DNA of 64,000 nt from Zygnema circumcarinatum (Eukaryota > Streptophyta > Zygnematophyceae > Zygnematales > Zygnemataceae). The translations under genes and the position numbers were made by a program. Below the pieces are notes generated by a model. The model made no database searches, had not been told where the DNA came from, and saw only the letters and a list, made by a program, of their open reading frames with translations. Each line of letters starts with the position of its first letter. Positions within the stretch are counted from its first letter, which is position 1. Below are positions 12,720 to 28,100 of the stretch, piece by piece. The DNA lies in assembly GCA_037447605.1 (NCBI GenBank), contig CM074813.1:168406-232405 (forward strand), written 5' to 3'.

Positions 12720-13453
12720 GGCGCCAGGTGGCACCCAGGAAGACACGTGGCCCAGTCAAAGCGCTGGCCGCGCTACTACCGCCATTGCCCGTTTGCAGGG
12801 GCGCGCTCTCCGTCTTTCGGACCGTACCGTACATTGGCTTGTCGCCACCCGGGGGTGGCAGACTTGAAAAACATTCTGCATACTAAAAAATATTTTTCAG
12901 TACCTTTCGAAGTCAATTCCGCGCAAAGTGAACTGCCGAGTCTCTGTTCGCCATCCGTGACGTGACCGTCTTCGCACGTCTCGAGGGCATTTTCCGCACC
13001 TCCGCACCTTTTAGGTACATTCGTACGGCTGTAGGGCTTACTGTATACGGCGGCAGGCTTCTCTAACGGGCCAGCGCCAATTAGGGATGGACGAAAGTCC
13101 ATACAAGCGACTTTTAGAGTTTTAGATTTCAGTACTAGAACGTTCCCTTTGAGCTCCTCGTGCGGCATTTATCGTTGCGGATTAGGGTTAGGGTTAGGAT
13201 TATTAGAGTCAGGGTTAGGATTAGGGTTAGGGGTGAGGGTCGCAACAGGCAGCAGCAGTGAGGGAACATGAGGACAGGGCGTCGAGCATACGAGAGAAGG
13301 CTTATCAGCTCGACGGGGGTTAGGTTTCACGGGTCGAAGGGCTGCGAGACGTGAGTCGCATTCCCCCTCCCCCTCCTCTGACCTAATTTCCGTCTCCGCT
13401 ATTTTCCCTTCCCTTGGGGGCGGCAAGGACGAATAGCAGCGGCGCAAACAGAC
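12720..13453. promoter_or_regulatory. Shared upstream region of ADC (-) and VPS22 (+)
   Basis: These 734 bp separate the start codons of two divergent genes, so both promoters must lie here or overlap. A GCCAGGTGGC palindrome lies at 12723, GTAC-rich DNA near 12823-12835 and 13016-13030, and TTAGGG-type repeats at 13182-13240. No TATA box is obvious on either side. Confidence 0.5.
13182..13240. repeat. Short interstitial telomere-like array (TTAGGG type)
   Basis: Six or seven TTAGGG-like units, some degenerate (AGTCAGGG, TTAGGA), lie between the two divergent start codons. The unit is mostly the 6-base form rather than the canonical plant TTTAGGG. Short telo-box motifs are common in plant promoters, so a regulatory role is as likely as a telomeric origin. 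Confidence 0.6.
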
Positions 13454-15664
13454 ATGCGGCGCCGACCGGGCATCTCGGGGCTGCAGCTGTCCGCGGCAGC
13501 GCGGGTAATGTGCTCTTGTATCTCTTCCTTTCCTCCTCTCTTCCTCTCGCTCCTTCCTTCTGTTGCCTCTCCCTCTCTCCTTCCCGCTGTCACTTGCTGC
13601 CTTCTTTTTCCAGGTTGTCTCCCTCCACGCGCACACCCCCCCCTCGCCCGTCCCCCTTGCTCTCCTTTTTTCTTCACTTCCGCCTCCTTTCCCACTCACT
13701 CTCACTCTCATCTCCTGCGTACCCACCTCGACTGAATCCATTGCACATGTGCCCCCGTAATGGTCAACAGGGCCAGTACAAGTCGCTGGGGGAAAATGTG
13801 GCGAAGGTGCGAATGGATCAAATGAAGGAACAACTAGATACGTTTAAAACGCATTTGGAGGAATTTGCTCGAAAGCATAAGGTGCATTTTACCTTCGAAG
13901 GAACTAAGCATCCTTGTACTTGTTGTCTGGAAACTTCGAAACTCGACAAGCATCACCAATTGTTTATGGAATGCTTAGATGCTCCTTAGAGTTCCGAGAG
14001 CAAACATCGTCCTATTTTCTATGAACATTTTTCCTTTGATCAGTTATTTCATCGCTTCTCCAACGCGAATCCATGTTTTTTTCATTTTCGTTTATTGCAT
14101 CAACTGTCTTAAATTGATGTGGAAAGTGCCTCGGTTCAAGAAGTTAATGAACGAACACGGGCTCACTGTCACGCTATTTTCCTGGCATTAAGAAGTTCGC
14201 AATCAATGAAAGCTCGCTGGAAATACCCAACTTAGGCCCCTTCCTCTTTCTTCTAAACAGGCGGACATAAAAAAAAATCCCCGTTTTCGTGCCCAATTCC
14301 ATGCAATGTGCGCAAAATGTGGAGTGGACCCCTTAGCTTCAAACAAGGGATTTTGGGCTGAACTTCTCGGAATCGGCGACTTCTACTATGAACTTGGTAC
14401 TCGCATTGGCCGTTTCAACTTTGTTTGCTTTGTACTTGAATTCATGTCTTCTGCGCTATGTGTCCTTATCAAGGGTGGCTATGTGCTGTATGCAGGAGTT
14501 CAGATTGTGGATATTTGTCTCTACACTCGAGCAGACAACGGCGGTCTCATTGATTTGGAAGAGCTCCGCTCACGATTGGCTGCTCAAAGACGCGGAACAA
14601 AGGAGCCAATCACAAGCGACGATTGCCTGAAGGCTATCAGCAAACTTAAGGTGCTCTATTTTGGCTGAACAAAGACTTTGGGTTTGGAAATGCTAAAATT
14701 GCCGAAAGGTTTCTTTGATTTTGAATTCAGGCAAATTACTTTGTACTGAGTTTTGACCGTTATGGTGGTTTTTGGTAATTTGCTGGCCTGGGAAGCAGGA
14801 TTCCATTGAGTTTGATGGCAGGGACTTTTTTCGATTGAATGTTTGGCTTTCCTTATCTGGTGTGGGGAGGGAAGTGATAAGCAGGTCCTTGGAAGTGGCT
14901 TTGAAGTTGTTTCCATCGGTTCCCGGAAGTTGGTTCGTTCTGTTCCGACAGAACTGAACCGCGACCATAATGACATTTTGGAAATGGCTCAGGTCAGCGG
15001 TGGCATCCAGATATCTTCAAAACCTCTGCTCCTCATATCTCATATTACTTTATCAGAGAAATGTTGATGCCATTTGTTCGGGGTCCATGTGTTTTGCTGC
15101 TGTTCGGTCTTGTTCAGTGGCTGTTGTCCATGCAAAGCTTAAATACTCCTTTTCCTGTCTCTCTTCTTTGTCTCTCTCCCCCTTTCTCTCTCTCTTTCTC
15201 TCTCTTTCAAATACAGGCACGAGGATTTGTAAGTGCAGAGGAGGTGGAGGCGAAGTATGGATGGCAGAGAGGGAGAGTGATTGATGCCCTCGACACACTC
15301 TTGAAGGTGCGCGAAGAACGTCAACGCATTTTTTGGGGTTTTGTTCGGTGCAGGTTGTGTTCATGGAATAGAACGTGGATCCAGTTTCTCGGAACGGTCG
15401 ATCTTTCCATGCCATGTCACTGACGCGGTTCGCCAGAAATTAGTTTATGGAAATTTTCCTTTTTTTTTTGAAGTTGAAATTGGAATTTCAACTGGCTCCT
15501 CCTTTTTTAACTGGCTCCTCGTTTGGCTTTTCTCTGACGGACTCGTGCAGGATGGCCTTGCCATGGTGGATGATGGGCATCAAGAAGGAAAACGGCTCTA
15601 CTGGTTTCCCTGTGTGAGCTCGGAACAAAGTTTGGACTTTGAAAGCGATCTACACGGGACGTGA
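13454..15664 (+). CDS. VPS22: ESCRT-II subunit VPS22 / SNF8 (EAP30)
   Basis: This subunit of ESCRT-II acts on endosomes in sorting ubiquitinated membrane proteins into multivesicular bodies. Seven exons: 13454-13504, 13771-13881, 14261-14396, 14496-14650, 14885-14992, 15217-15306 and 15551-15664, giving 254 residues, close to the family norm of about 250. Recognisable along its length: N-terminal [14 protein letters not shown], the coiled region ending [102 protein letters not shown] and the terminal YWFPCVS. It ends in tandem winged-helix domains as in other VPS22 proteins. Frame and similarity are continuous over every junction. It shares its upstream region with ADC. Confidence 0.95.
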
Positions 15665-16295
15665 TGGGAATGCTGAAATCGAAATTATGTAGCCATAATC
15701 ATCATTAGCATGAGTTTAAACTTGTACAAATCGCCGTAACCCACAGCTTTGGGAATCTGACGCTTCTGTAAATAATCTGTATCATTTGATGGAGGACGCC
15801 TGCTGGTTCTCTCTGCATTTGCTCCGCCGAAAGCGTCAAGGGAAGGGACCCGCGCAGCACTGTATGGGAAGCAGCGCCGTTCTTACCTTACAAGCCGTAC
15901 AATATCGTACTAAGCCTTACAATATCGTACTGTATCGTATCGCCCCCTCCAACAACGCCCCTTTTTATGCGCGCGTGTGCGTTTTGTGCTCGCCGTAGAA
16001 CAGCGACCGCATGTGCGCGCGTGACGTGACGGACCACTGCTTGCCGCAGCTGCGCTCGAAGGTGGCGGTTTTCTGATGGCGTCATTTTTTGACGTGATTT
16101 TGCCACGTGTCATCAAACTGAAGCCGGAATACTCTTTCATGACGTCATCGTTATACATCGCCAAGTGGCGCCCTCACACTCCTCCACGTGGCAGATCTCC
16201 ACCTCGCCTCACTCGCCTCCCTTTCCCTCCGCGCGCCACGTATCGTTCAGCGGGCGTCCCACGTGGCGGACATAACAGCGAGGCTGCCACGCAGC
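15665..16295. promoter_or_regulatory. VPS22 3' flank and upstream region of the SHB17-like gene
   Basis: No gene is seen. A short imperfect repeat with TACAATATCGTACT occurs twice at 15898-15935. Toward the next gene there are several CACGTG cores: CCACGTGTC at 16102-16110, CCACGTGGC at 16184-16192 and 16259-16267, and an ACGTCA near 16141. CACGTG is the G-box bound by plant bZIP and bHLH factors. More copies follow in the first exon and intron of the gene. Confidence 0.4.
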
Positions 16296-18405
16296 ATGGC
16301 GTGCAAGGAGCTGCCAGCTGGCGGCCACAGAGACCGTCTGCCGCAGGTGCCACGTGGCGCATGCTGTGAATGGGATGGTTAAATGGTGGACTCATCGGGT
16401 GCCACGTGGCGCCCATTTTGCGGGGAACTGCTGCGGATGTGCCACGTGGCGGGAGAAGGGTACACGTGTCTGAGAGCAGGGCGGGCCGGGGGGGGCGCAG
16501 GTGTACCTGCTGCGTCACGGGGAAACGGAATGGGCGGTGGCAGGGCGCCACACGGGTCAGTGGGAGGGGAGGCCCTCAACCCTGGGGAACCCTAAAACCC
16601 TCTTTCTCTAAACTGTAAGGATGCTCTGAAAAAAATGTGGAACTTTTCAACATGAAGAAATCAGCCAACTGAAAGGATTACTGCATACCCTTAAATCCGT
16701 CAGCAACTACTAGAAGGCTCGAGTCCCCAAATGCCCAATGTGCCATTCCTAATCCCGCCTCCTCCTCCTTCCGTTTCGTAAAACATTGAATGTAGTGATG
16801 CTTGTACAGCGCTATAGACGTATCTAGTTCTGAAAATCCGAACTCGCTTGAAAAGAAAAGGAGGGCGATCATCCTTCTTTTCCTTTCATCTCGAGGGTTT
16901 GCCTGCAATTCAGAAACCCCTCTTGTAATCATCGCCCCGTTCCGTTGTTCCATGTGATGTCAACTGCCACTCCCTGTGCAGGCCGTACGGACATCCCTCT
17001 CACAGAGAACGGGCGACAGCAAGCGATGGAAGCGGCACGACATTTCTCCGTCACGTCACGCGTTGTGCGAACGGACCGCATTGCGCGCGTTATCATATCC
17101 CCTCTTCAGCGAGCCCGCCAGGTGCCTGCTCGCTCGCGCACATATTCAAATTGTGGAACACTAACTTGTTTAGAGCCTGCGGGTACGCTAGCAACTGATG
17201 ATGTGCGGCTCGCTGTTGATATTCAGGTCGTTCTGTTGGGCTCTAGAAGTCTGGGGTGATGAAACTCATCACGAGGCGTAATACAACCAATGCATAACCT
17301 GCAAAAAATGAACATCTATGAGCAAGTCCCAAGCGCATGAACTAACCAAACGAAGCGCCGTTCATCGTCTTTGACTATGCGTGACTGCGTTGTGCTCTCA
17401 GACGTGGGAGGGCCTCCGCGAAGCGCACAACCGCACCTGTCGGGACGAGCCGGGGGGTGTGCCCCTACTGCTGGAAGCTGAGGAAGATCCAGACCTTCAG
17501 GTCTCCTGTCGGAGAAATCCCTCAGCTTTTTAAGTTCGCTATCAGGGTGTTTATTTTAAACTCTGTACCGTCGTTCAAGCTTGTTAGGACTTGTGGGAGG
17601 GCTTTGGACTTCAGGCCTTGTAGGACGTTTAGAGCTTCTGGCCTGGGTTATAGTAGTGGAATGCTTTCCTGCTTGAAGTGTACCGGAGCTTTACGCTTTC
17701 CTGTTTTTTTTAAGTTTCCGGTTTTAAGAAGAAACAGTAGCGTCTCCCATTTTCACTGACAAGTGCTTCTTTCTGGCATCCAGGAATGGGACTACGGTGC
17801 ATATGAAGGCATGACGACAACGGAAATCCGTAAAGCGGCCCCCGGCTGGACGGTGTTCACCCATGGCTGCCCGGAGGGCGAATCGCCGGAGGATGTCGGC
17901 CGCCGGTGAGGCAGGCGCCACGTGTCATCTTTCCGCATGCTGGCTGTGGTGAAGTTGGGGGCGTGAAATCGCCATCTGACTGAAAGTGGAAGAAATGTAC
18001 AACTCCCGCCAATGCGGAACAGCAATGAACGCATTCCGAATACCGTAGATACCGTCTTGGCCACTTTTTCTTTTTCTTGTTTATTGTGCCTGACCTTGAC
18101 CGACCTTGACCCGTGCGTGCTTGAGCGACCCCAGATGTGACCGAGTGATCGCGAAGCTGCGCGCGTGTGGCGGGCGCGGCCACGTGGAGGGCGAGGAGTG
18201 CGTCCACGTGGACGCGAAGGAGTGCTTCGCTGACGTGGCCGTGGTCGCGCATGGGCACCTCCTCCGCGCGCTGGCCGCGCGGTGGCTCGAACTCGCGCCC
18301 TCCGCGGGGCGACTCCTCGCGCTGGACACGGCCACGCTCTGCGTCCTCGGCTACGACCACGACCGGGCCGAGCCCGTCATCAGGGGCTGGAACGCGCTGC
18401 CGTAG
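16296..18405 (+). CDS. Histidine-phosphatase superfamily enzyme, SHB17 (sedoheptulose-1,7-bisphosphatase)-like
   Basis: Six exons: 16296-16346, 16501-16555, 16982-17121, 17402-17500, 17784-17905 and 18135-18405, giving 245 residues. The superfamily signature VYLLRHGETEW (catalytic His at residue 23) is followed by TGRTDIPLTENG, ISPLQRARQ, EWDYGAYEGMTTTEI, PEGESPEDVGRR and VVAHGHLLRALAARW with the second histidine, then LGYDHDRAEPVIRGWN. The spacing and the EWDYGxYEG block match fungal SHB17, which hydrolyses sedoheptulose-1,7-bisphosphate, better than true phosphoglycerate mutases or fructose-2,6-bisphosphatases. The substrate is therefore inference. Exon 1 encodes only 17 residues and was chosen because an ATG and phase-0 splice sites fit; it is the weakest part. 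Perfect GCCANNTGGC sites lie in exon 1 (16313) and intron 1 (16349, 16401, 16441). The gene converges on the glycosyltransferase at 19343. Confidence 0.75.
16313..16450. promoter_or_regulatory. Cluster of four GCCANNTGGC palindromes
   Basis: Exact copies lie at 16313-16322 (GC centre) and at 16349-16358, 16401-16410 and 16441-16450 (all CG centre, the perfect plant G-box). They span exon 1 and intron 1 of the SHB17-like gene. This is the densest cluster in the window and could be an intronic enhancer, but the same palindrome also occurs far from promoters. Confidence 0.45.
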
Positions 18406-18830
18406 AGGGAGGCGAGGGAGGGACGGGAGGAGAGGGAGGGACCGCGGGAGGGAGGGAGGTGGGGCGGGAGGAGGGGCGGGAGGNNNNNNNNNNAGGAGAG
18501 AGGGGCGGGGGGGGGGAAGGGAGGGAGGGGGGGTCGGGAGGGAGCGAGGGAAGGGCGGGAGGGGGGGAAGGGAGGGAGGGACGGGGGGGCGGGAAGGCGC
18601 GAGGGAGGGCCGGGAGGGGGGGAAGGGAGGGAGAGAGTGGGAACGAATGGAGGGACGGGGGGGCGGGAAGGAGCGAGGGAGGGGTGGAAATGGGTGGGGG
18701 GAGATGGGGGAGGGAGGGGGAAGCGGGAAGGAAAGAGGGAGGGGCGGGAGGGAGGGAGGAGGGCGGGAGGAAGTGCAGAAAGGGCTGATGGATGGAGGGA
18801 TGGTTGGGTGGATGATGTTTCATTTTCTAG
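18406..18830. repeat. G-rich GGGAGG-type tandem repeat interrupted by an assembly gap
   Basis: Directly after the SHB17-like stop codon lies about 420 bp of GGGAGGG/GGGCGGGA units. Ten Ns (18484-18493) mark an assembly gap, so the true length is unknown. The plus strand has strong G-quadruplex potential. Long open frames here are repeat artefacts. Confidence 0.85.
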
Positions 18831-19342
18831 GACGTCTTTTATGTGAAGATGTCGTTCTTTGTCAACAAGGACCTTTTCAAATCTTCATTGCCTTTGTTAT
18901 TTTTAAAGACACGACTTTGAGAGGTTGCAAACTGTTTGAAGCTCTTTCAACATCATTATCATTACTCCCAAAAATGGGAATCCTGCCGCCAAAATTGAAA
19001 TTCTACAAACCACAGGAAAGTTGCGCAACTTTGTTGGAAAAGTTCGACAGAAGGAAGCTCTCTTATCGTTAAGAATATTATAAACATACAGTGCATAAAG
19101 AATTTAAAGAATACAAGATTCCTAAATTTCCGCTACCTTAACAGCTCGCTTGGCTAACCGTTACTCATAGATGCCTCAGTCTATCGCTATACACCGCGTT
19201 ATCTTTCGGCAGAGGATAAGCTATCTAGATTTTTTTCTAAATAGCTTTCGCTTTATTAGCGTTTTTTTAGAGTCTCAAAAACTGTTTCTCACCCCCATCT
19301 CCGCCCCCTCCGATTCTCTGATTTCTCATTTTTTTTTTTTTC
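18831..19342. other. Intergenic region between converging genes
   Basis: About 500 bp of AT-rich unique sequence lies between the G-rich repeat and the stop codon of the upstream tandem glycosyltransferase copy. It must hold 3' untranslated sequence of the flanking genes. I see no other feature. Confidence 0.5.
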
Positions 19343-22707
<3,365 letters not shown>

Positions 22708-25169
22708 GGTGTGAGAGTGACGGAGCTCCAACGTACGAAAGACAGAGGGAAAGAGTGCGAGAGGAGAGAAAGAGAGGGAGGGAGAGAGTGAGAGAGACAG
22801 CTACGGATGAGAGGAGGAGAGCTGAGAGGGTGCAAACGAGAAGGAGAAAATAATAGGAGGCGGCAGTGGAGCCTCAAGGATTGTGGCCGCGGGCGGTTAG
22901 GATCTTGCCCCGCGGGCGGTTAGGACCTTCGCGTGGCAGTTTAACCGTCGGTCGGAGGGGTACGGCCGCGGGGTCTTCACTCAAGGCCGGCTCGGTCGCA
23001 GAAGGCGGGCCGTACGTCGGGCAACGAAGACCGGCGCGGCGGTCCTTGAGGCCGCCATGGCAGGTACTGGTAGTTATATACGACAAATCGTGAATTTGAG
23101 GGATGGTACGGAGATTTTGGGTAGCGGTTTTCCCGTGTTGGACGGTTGCATTAGGTTTGTGTACGTCCTTGTCGTTTTGTGTAGCCGCCATAAATGACAG
23201 TTGGCTGGTTCCTCGCGAGACTTGCTGGACTGACGGCCTCCTTAACGGCTCCGGGAAGAAGAGGACGGGGCATTGATCGCTCTCTTGCTCCGGGTCTTTC
23301 GCAGCGAAACTTTGTCGCGTAGCGCATGTGCATGCGGGACGCATGCGGCATGGCAGCATGGCGGCCTCGCACGACTCCAGCACTAGGCCAAGCGTTCTCA
23401 GACTTCTTACAAAACGTCCGTACCCGCTAAATCGCGAATTTTCCGCAACTTTTGGAGGCAACGTCCGTCAAAAATGAGCTCCCAAAGATGACCGTGACCG
23501 TGACGCAGAAGACGACTCGGAACGAAACATGCCGACCGCCACCCAGGACGCGCCGCGACGTGTGACCATGACGTCATGGTGACGCCCGCTTGGTCACTCC
23601 GCCCGTTCGTAGAGGCCTTTCGGCTATAGCTCCGTAAGTATCAAACGCGTGCATTAATACACTGTATAATTGATACTGTTACATTTGATGGCCTTGCCAT
23701 CGTGAGTTCAATCAAACATCATCTTCTCTGTATGATACATGCGTATTATACAACATTTAAAAATACAGTGTATTTTTAATGTATTTAACGTATTTTTTTT
23801 ATTTTCGTGCTTAGTTGAACAAAGATTGATTATAATATTGAAATTCCAGCACTTGCCAAGTCACGTCACTTGCCAAACACTCAACACGTGTGACTTGGTC
23901 CGTACATGTTGGTACTCCCCTTCCGTACATAATTTCCGTACGTATCTATGTTCCAGTTGTACGGCTGTTAACAGTTGCGTTAAGGTATTATACAGTGTAT
24001 AATACAGTATTAATACTGTATTATACATTGTATCGAACCTCAAAGAAGATGATGTTTGATTGAACTCACGATGGCAAGGCCATCAAATGTACATGGAGAA
24101 AATCGACATAAGGAACCAAAAGAAGCGGTCACAACGGACATAAGGACAAAGAGAAAGCCTTGAAATGGAAATCAACTTCTAGGCGCAACAACACGGCACT
24201 AGAAGCAGCCGCGAAGGTAGCCAATGTGGGGCGCAGTACGCGCGGGAAGGGGCGGAAGACCCTGTGTAAAGTGTATAATACGGAGCTATACTTTCGGCCC
24301 CTATTTTGGCTGCGGACGAACTCGTACAGACGAAAAGTACGGTCCGTACGCTTTGGGACGCGCCGTCCGTCGAGTGGACTTGCAACCGGTTCGGCAAAGC
24401 AATCACACTCTCAGTAATCAGTCACTATTCTTTTCGCAATACTGATCGCCAACTTTTCGTAACATTTTGCAGTCTGACAAGTGACAACCCCTAATCACTG
24501 ACGAGTTCTACGATGGAGTACAGTACTCACCACGTGATATTCTCAGAGTACTTGTTTCGGACTAAGGGACGAGGGATTGGAAAGACAGACAGCACAAAAC
24601 GACAAATAATGACGGCTCCATCGTTGTACGGTTACGGCCACGTGTTCATTCGACGCTTTCAATTGGTGGGTGCTTCGCACGAGTCAATGGCCGTACGCCT
24701 CGTTGACTGTACGGCCGCGCGAGCGGCGAGAGAGAGGGAGGGACGCAGCACGTCCGTCCGTCCGTCCGTCGGTCCGCACTTTACTCCACTCCATACATGC
24801 ATTGCCTTTCGCGTTCTCCTTAGGACAAGAAAGTTCTCTTCGAAGAGTTGACTTTCTGGGCTGCATTGCTGTCTGCAGTGGGTTTGCCACTCCTGGTCGC
24901 AATCACACAGTCGAGTTTTCATGACCGGCACCGAAGGAAGGTTCTGCAATGGACTTGGCAGGATCACTTTTTTTTTTTGGTTCTTTCAAGTCGATTATGA
25001 ACTTACCGATAGCGACGGTTTTACTGCGGAGACCTCCCTTCCTATTCCTTCATGAAAAAAGTAATTCTTTATCTTATTTAGTTGTTGATGCTGTCGGGGG
25101 TCACCAAACAACAACCCTTAAGTACTTTTTAAAGCTTTAGAAAAAAAAAAAAAAAATGGACATCGATCG
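22708..25169. other. Intergenic region between tandem glycosyltransferase copies
   Basis: This 2.4-kb spacer must include the copy A upstream region (22708 onward, GA-rich at 22740-22860) and the copy B 3' flank. No coding region is visible. It contains the inverted-repeat element (23680-24091), several GTAC cores (23900-23945 and 24340-24355) and a short CCGT repeat at 24751-24768. Confidence 0.5.
23680..24091. mobile_element. Element with 48-bp perfect inverted repeats
   Basis: The arm 23680-23727 (beginning TACATTTGATGGCCTTGCCA) is exactly complementary to 24044-24091, with a 316-bp AT-rich spacer. The spacer holds a second palindrome, GTATTAATAC with flanks, around 24000-24028, and a related AATACACTGTATAAT lies just left of the left arm. 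There is no open frame of note. It is best read as a foldback or MITE-type non-autonomous element. I found no clear target-site duplication, so the ends are defined only by the arms. Confidence 0.6.
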
Positions 25170-28100
25170 TCAGCCATAGTTCCAAGTCAGGGATTGGTTT
25201 TTTTCCAGCCCGGTCTCCCGCCGGGCCGTCACAATTTCTCGCACAAAGCTCGACATGACGCGCCCCCCCGCCCGCCCGCCCGAGCACTGATGCGGGGCGT
25301 ACAGGAACACCGCCGCGCGCACGCACGCGAGCTTGTCCAGGACGGCCTGCAACACAGAACGGAGGAGGAGGAGGAGGCTCAGTTCAGGACAACTGCAGCA
25401 GCAATGTGCTCATTACTGGTGCAAATCTTCACTATGACAACCTTCCGTTGCAGATTATGGAATGTGGCAACTTTGCTCTTCAAAGTTTTGAAAAGGGTTC
25501 GCACCTGAATGCCGGCGTCCACAGACTCGAGGTTTGGGTCAAACATCTCCCAAGTCACTGGGCGAAGCGTCTGATGAATGGCCTGAAGAGGCGATACTCG
25601 AATTTCCAAAAGTGAATCAACAAACGGTGAAATCAAAATGTTGCAAACAGTAAAGCAAAACAGAAGGCGTACGGTCCATCCATTTTGTAGCAACAGAGGA
25701 ACACACGAAACGGAACGGGACGAAGCAGCAGAGCACAGAGATGAATGAACTCAACAACTCACTTGAATGGCTTGCATTAACTTATCGCCACGGGTCATGT
25801 TTCTCCAATTGAAGGATGACGATTTACTAGTACTGCCAAAGGATTCAAACAAAACCGTGATCATCAAAACAACCACCGTCGATGACGTTACAAATTTTGA
25901 CGTCTCAAAGCTCAAGTGACATGAAAGGGAGAAGCCATTAAGCTCAGAAAGGAATGGCAGCAATTATAAATATTTAATCAACCCAATGCTCGAATTTAAA
26001 TCTATCGGAAGCAGGAATTAAAAAACACGATTTTCAAGATGAAGGGGCTGAGGAGAGGGAGAGAGGAATGGAGGGAGGGGGAGGGGGAGGAGCATGAAGC
26101 ATGCGAGATGACCGTTTGGTGATCCTACCCGTTATTTAGTGGGCTCAAATCCGACGCAAAAAAAACGCCTGTCAAGTTGTGCTCTCGCATTATAAAGCGA
26201 ACAGTTTTTATTAGTCCTTGCTTACACGCCCTCATCATTCTTTCGCTTGTCTTCCTACGGAAAATTTGCTCCGTTCGCCATTGCACGGCCAAATATTGAC
26301 GACCTAATCTGCCTTCCTCCAAGTTTTCAAGGAGGGCCTCCAGATGTTCGCTGTACGCCAAACTTCGCAATGCAGAACGATACTGCAACAAACAAAACCA
26401 CGAGCACGAGTCACACGGATGCGGAATAGACACAGGGATGAATGCTTGGGGGATGGCCACGTGGTTGACGTTTCCCTAGCATTCCACATCCCGCATATCT
26501 TGTGCTTCTATGTGTACATGGAGTGCGTCTATCTGCGGTGTACACCTCTCCCACCCCATCTTCTCTCTCACACACATCAACATTTGCCTATCCGACATTA
26601 GAACCAATAAGTCAATCGACCGATTAAAAGACGTGTGTAACTAAGAGGAACAGCTATGTACTCACAGATTCCGACATGCGTACACACCATCCCACTGCAT
26701 CCTTTGTTACTATGAGAAGGTCGAACTTCGACGCCTGTTTTGCAGAAGTTATCACGAACCTTGAATCTCCTCCTTTACACGGGACACAGAAATGAGGACC
26801 GGAAAGTATGCTGGCATCAAAAATAGCGGGGTCTGCATCATGCTTAGGTCTGCTGGATAGCGCTGTCAAGTCTTCTGCTGCACGCCTGTATATTTCCTTC
26901 TGGAAAACAAGAAATGGCAAGATATTACAGAACTTGGAGAGAGGGTTCAGGGGGATAGGGAGGACATGGCCAAAAAGTAAAAAGGAGAGGAGGAGGGAAA
27001 GAGAAGAGGTGGAGAAGGTAAAAGCGAGGAGAGTAGTGATGGAAGGGAGAGATTGGAGAGGACGGAGAAGGGGGGGTGAGTGGCCGAGACGAGGAGGACA
27101 AGATAGGCAAAGGACAGGGAGGTGACACACAGAAACGAGAGAGAGTAGAATGGAGAGGAAGGGAGAGTGTCGGAAGTGGTGAGGGAAAGGAAGATAAAGC
27201 TGGACGAGAAAAGGGGGGAAGGGAATGTGTGTGTGAGTGAGAGAGAAAGGGGTGAAAACTAATACATGCGAAGGTGAGCAAGACAGGGATACGTACGGGC
27301 TCGCACTTTGGACTCCCTGTGAGGAACATGGCGCATTTTGTGAGACCGCCATTTTTTAGTTTTTTCGTCCTCCGCGGCGAAATGTGCTCCAAAAAGTACC
27401 GCTCGCTCACCCAATGCACGTATCCTTCGAGAGCGTTCACACTGAAGTAGTTACAGAACAGGAGCATGTAGTCGGAGGAGCTTCCGATCTGACTGTTGCC
27501 AACACTCGGAAGGATGAGCACTCTCCCCGTCCTATTTGCAATCATCAAAACTTCCGCGAGGTGAAGGCGAGCTTTCGTCAGCTGCTCGATGATTCGGCCG
27601 ACCGCAACAAACTTCACCTTTTCGTCCTCTGTCAAATGATGTAGAAGCAATTGTACGAGGTTCGTAAGTCGTTTTGGGATGTGTAAGTTGAACCGAGTAG
27701 TACTATCAACTAAAATAATGTGAAATTACAAGTTTGAAGTCAGCTCGGCGGTGCCACACATGGTCATGGGCCCCATACATTCACGACGCGAATGCCGCAG
27801 TTTTACACACTTTCTTCTACTTTCGACTGGTTTCCCAATTCTAGAGTTCACAATTTCTTCAGCTACAAATGGAGCTTAAACTTGTTGAGCATTGATGCAT
27901 CGCTCCATTGCGGTAGGACTAAAATGAATGCACAGAAATAGCAAACATCACATATTTTCCGAATGTCAACATCCATAAATGATTCAGGGTTTTCAAGGTT
28001 TATGCCAGACAACGGATTTTTCGCTTAGCCCGAAAAATGGATAGCCTCCTGCATTCGCGGTTATGCTGCCAAGTTGATTCTGGCGTTTCGAGAATTAGTA

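Noticed and set aside
13169-13741. 190-codon minus-strand frame ending in NPNPNP repeats
   Set aside because: It is a translation of TTAGGG-type repeats and of the antisense of VPS22 exon 1.
18167-19072. 301-codon plus-strand frame with Gly/Arg repeats
   Set aside because: It overlaps the SHB17-like last exon in another frame, crosses the assembly gap and consists of repeat translation.
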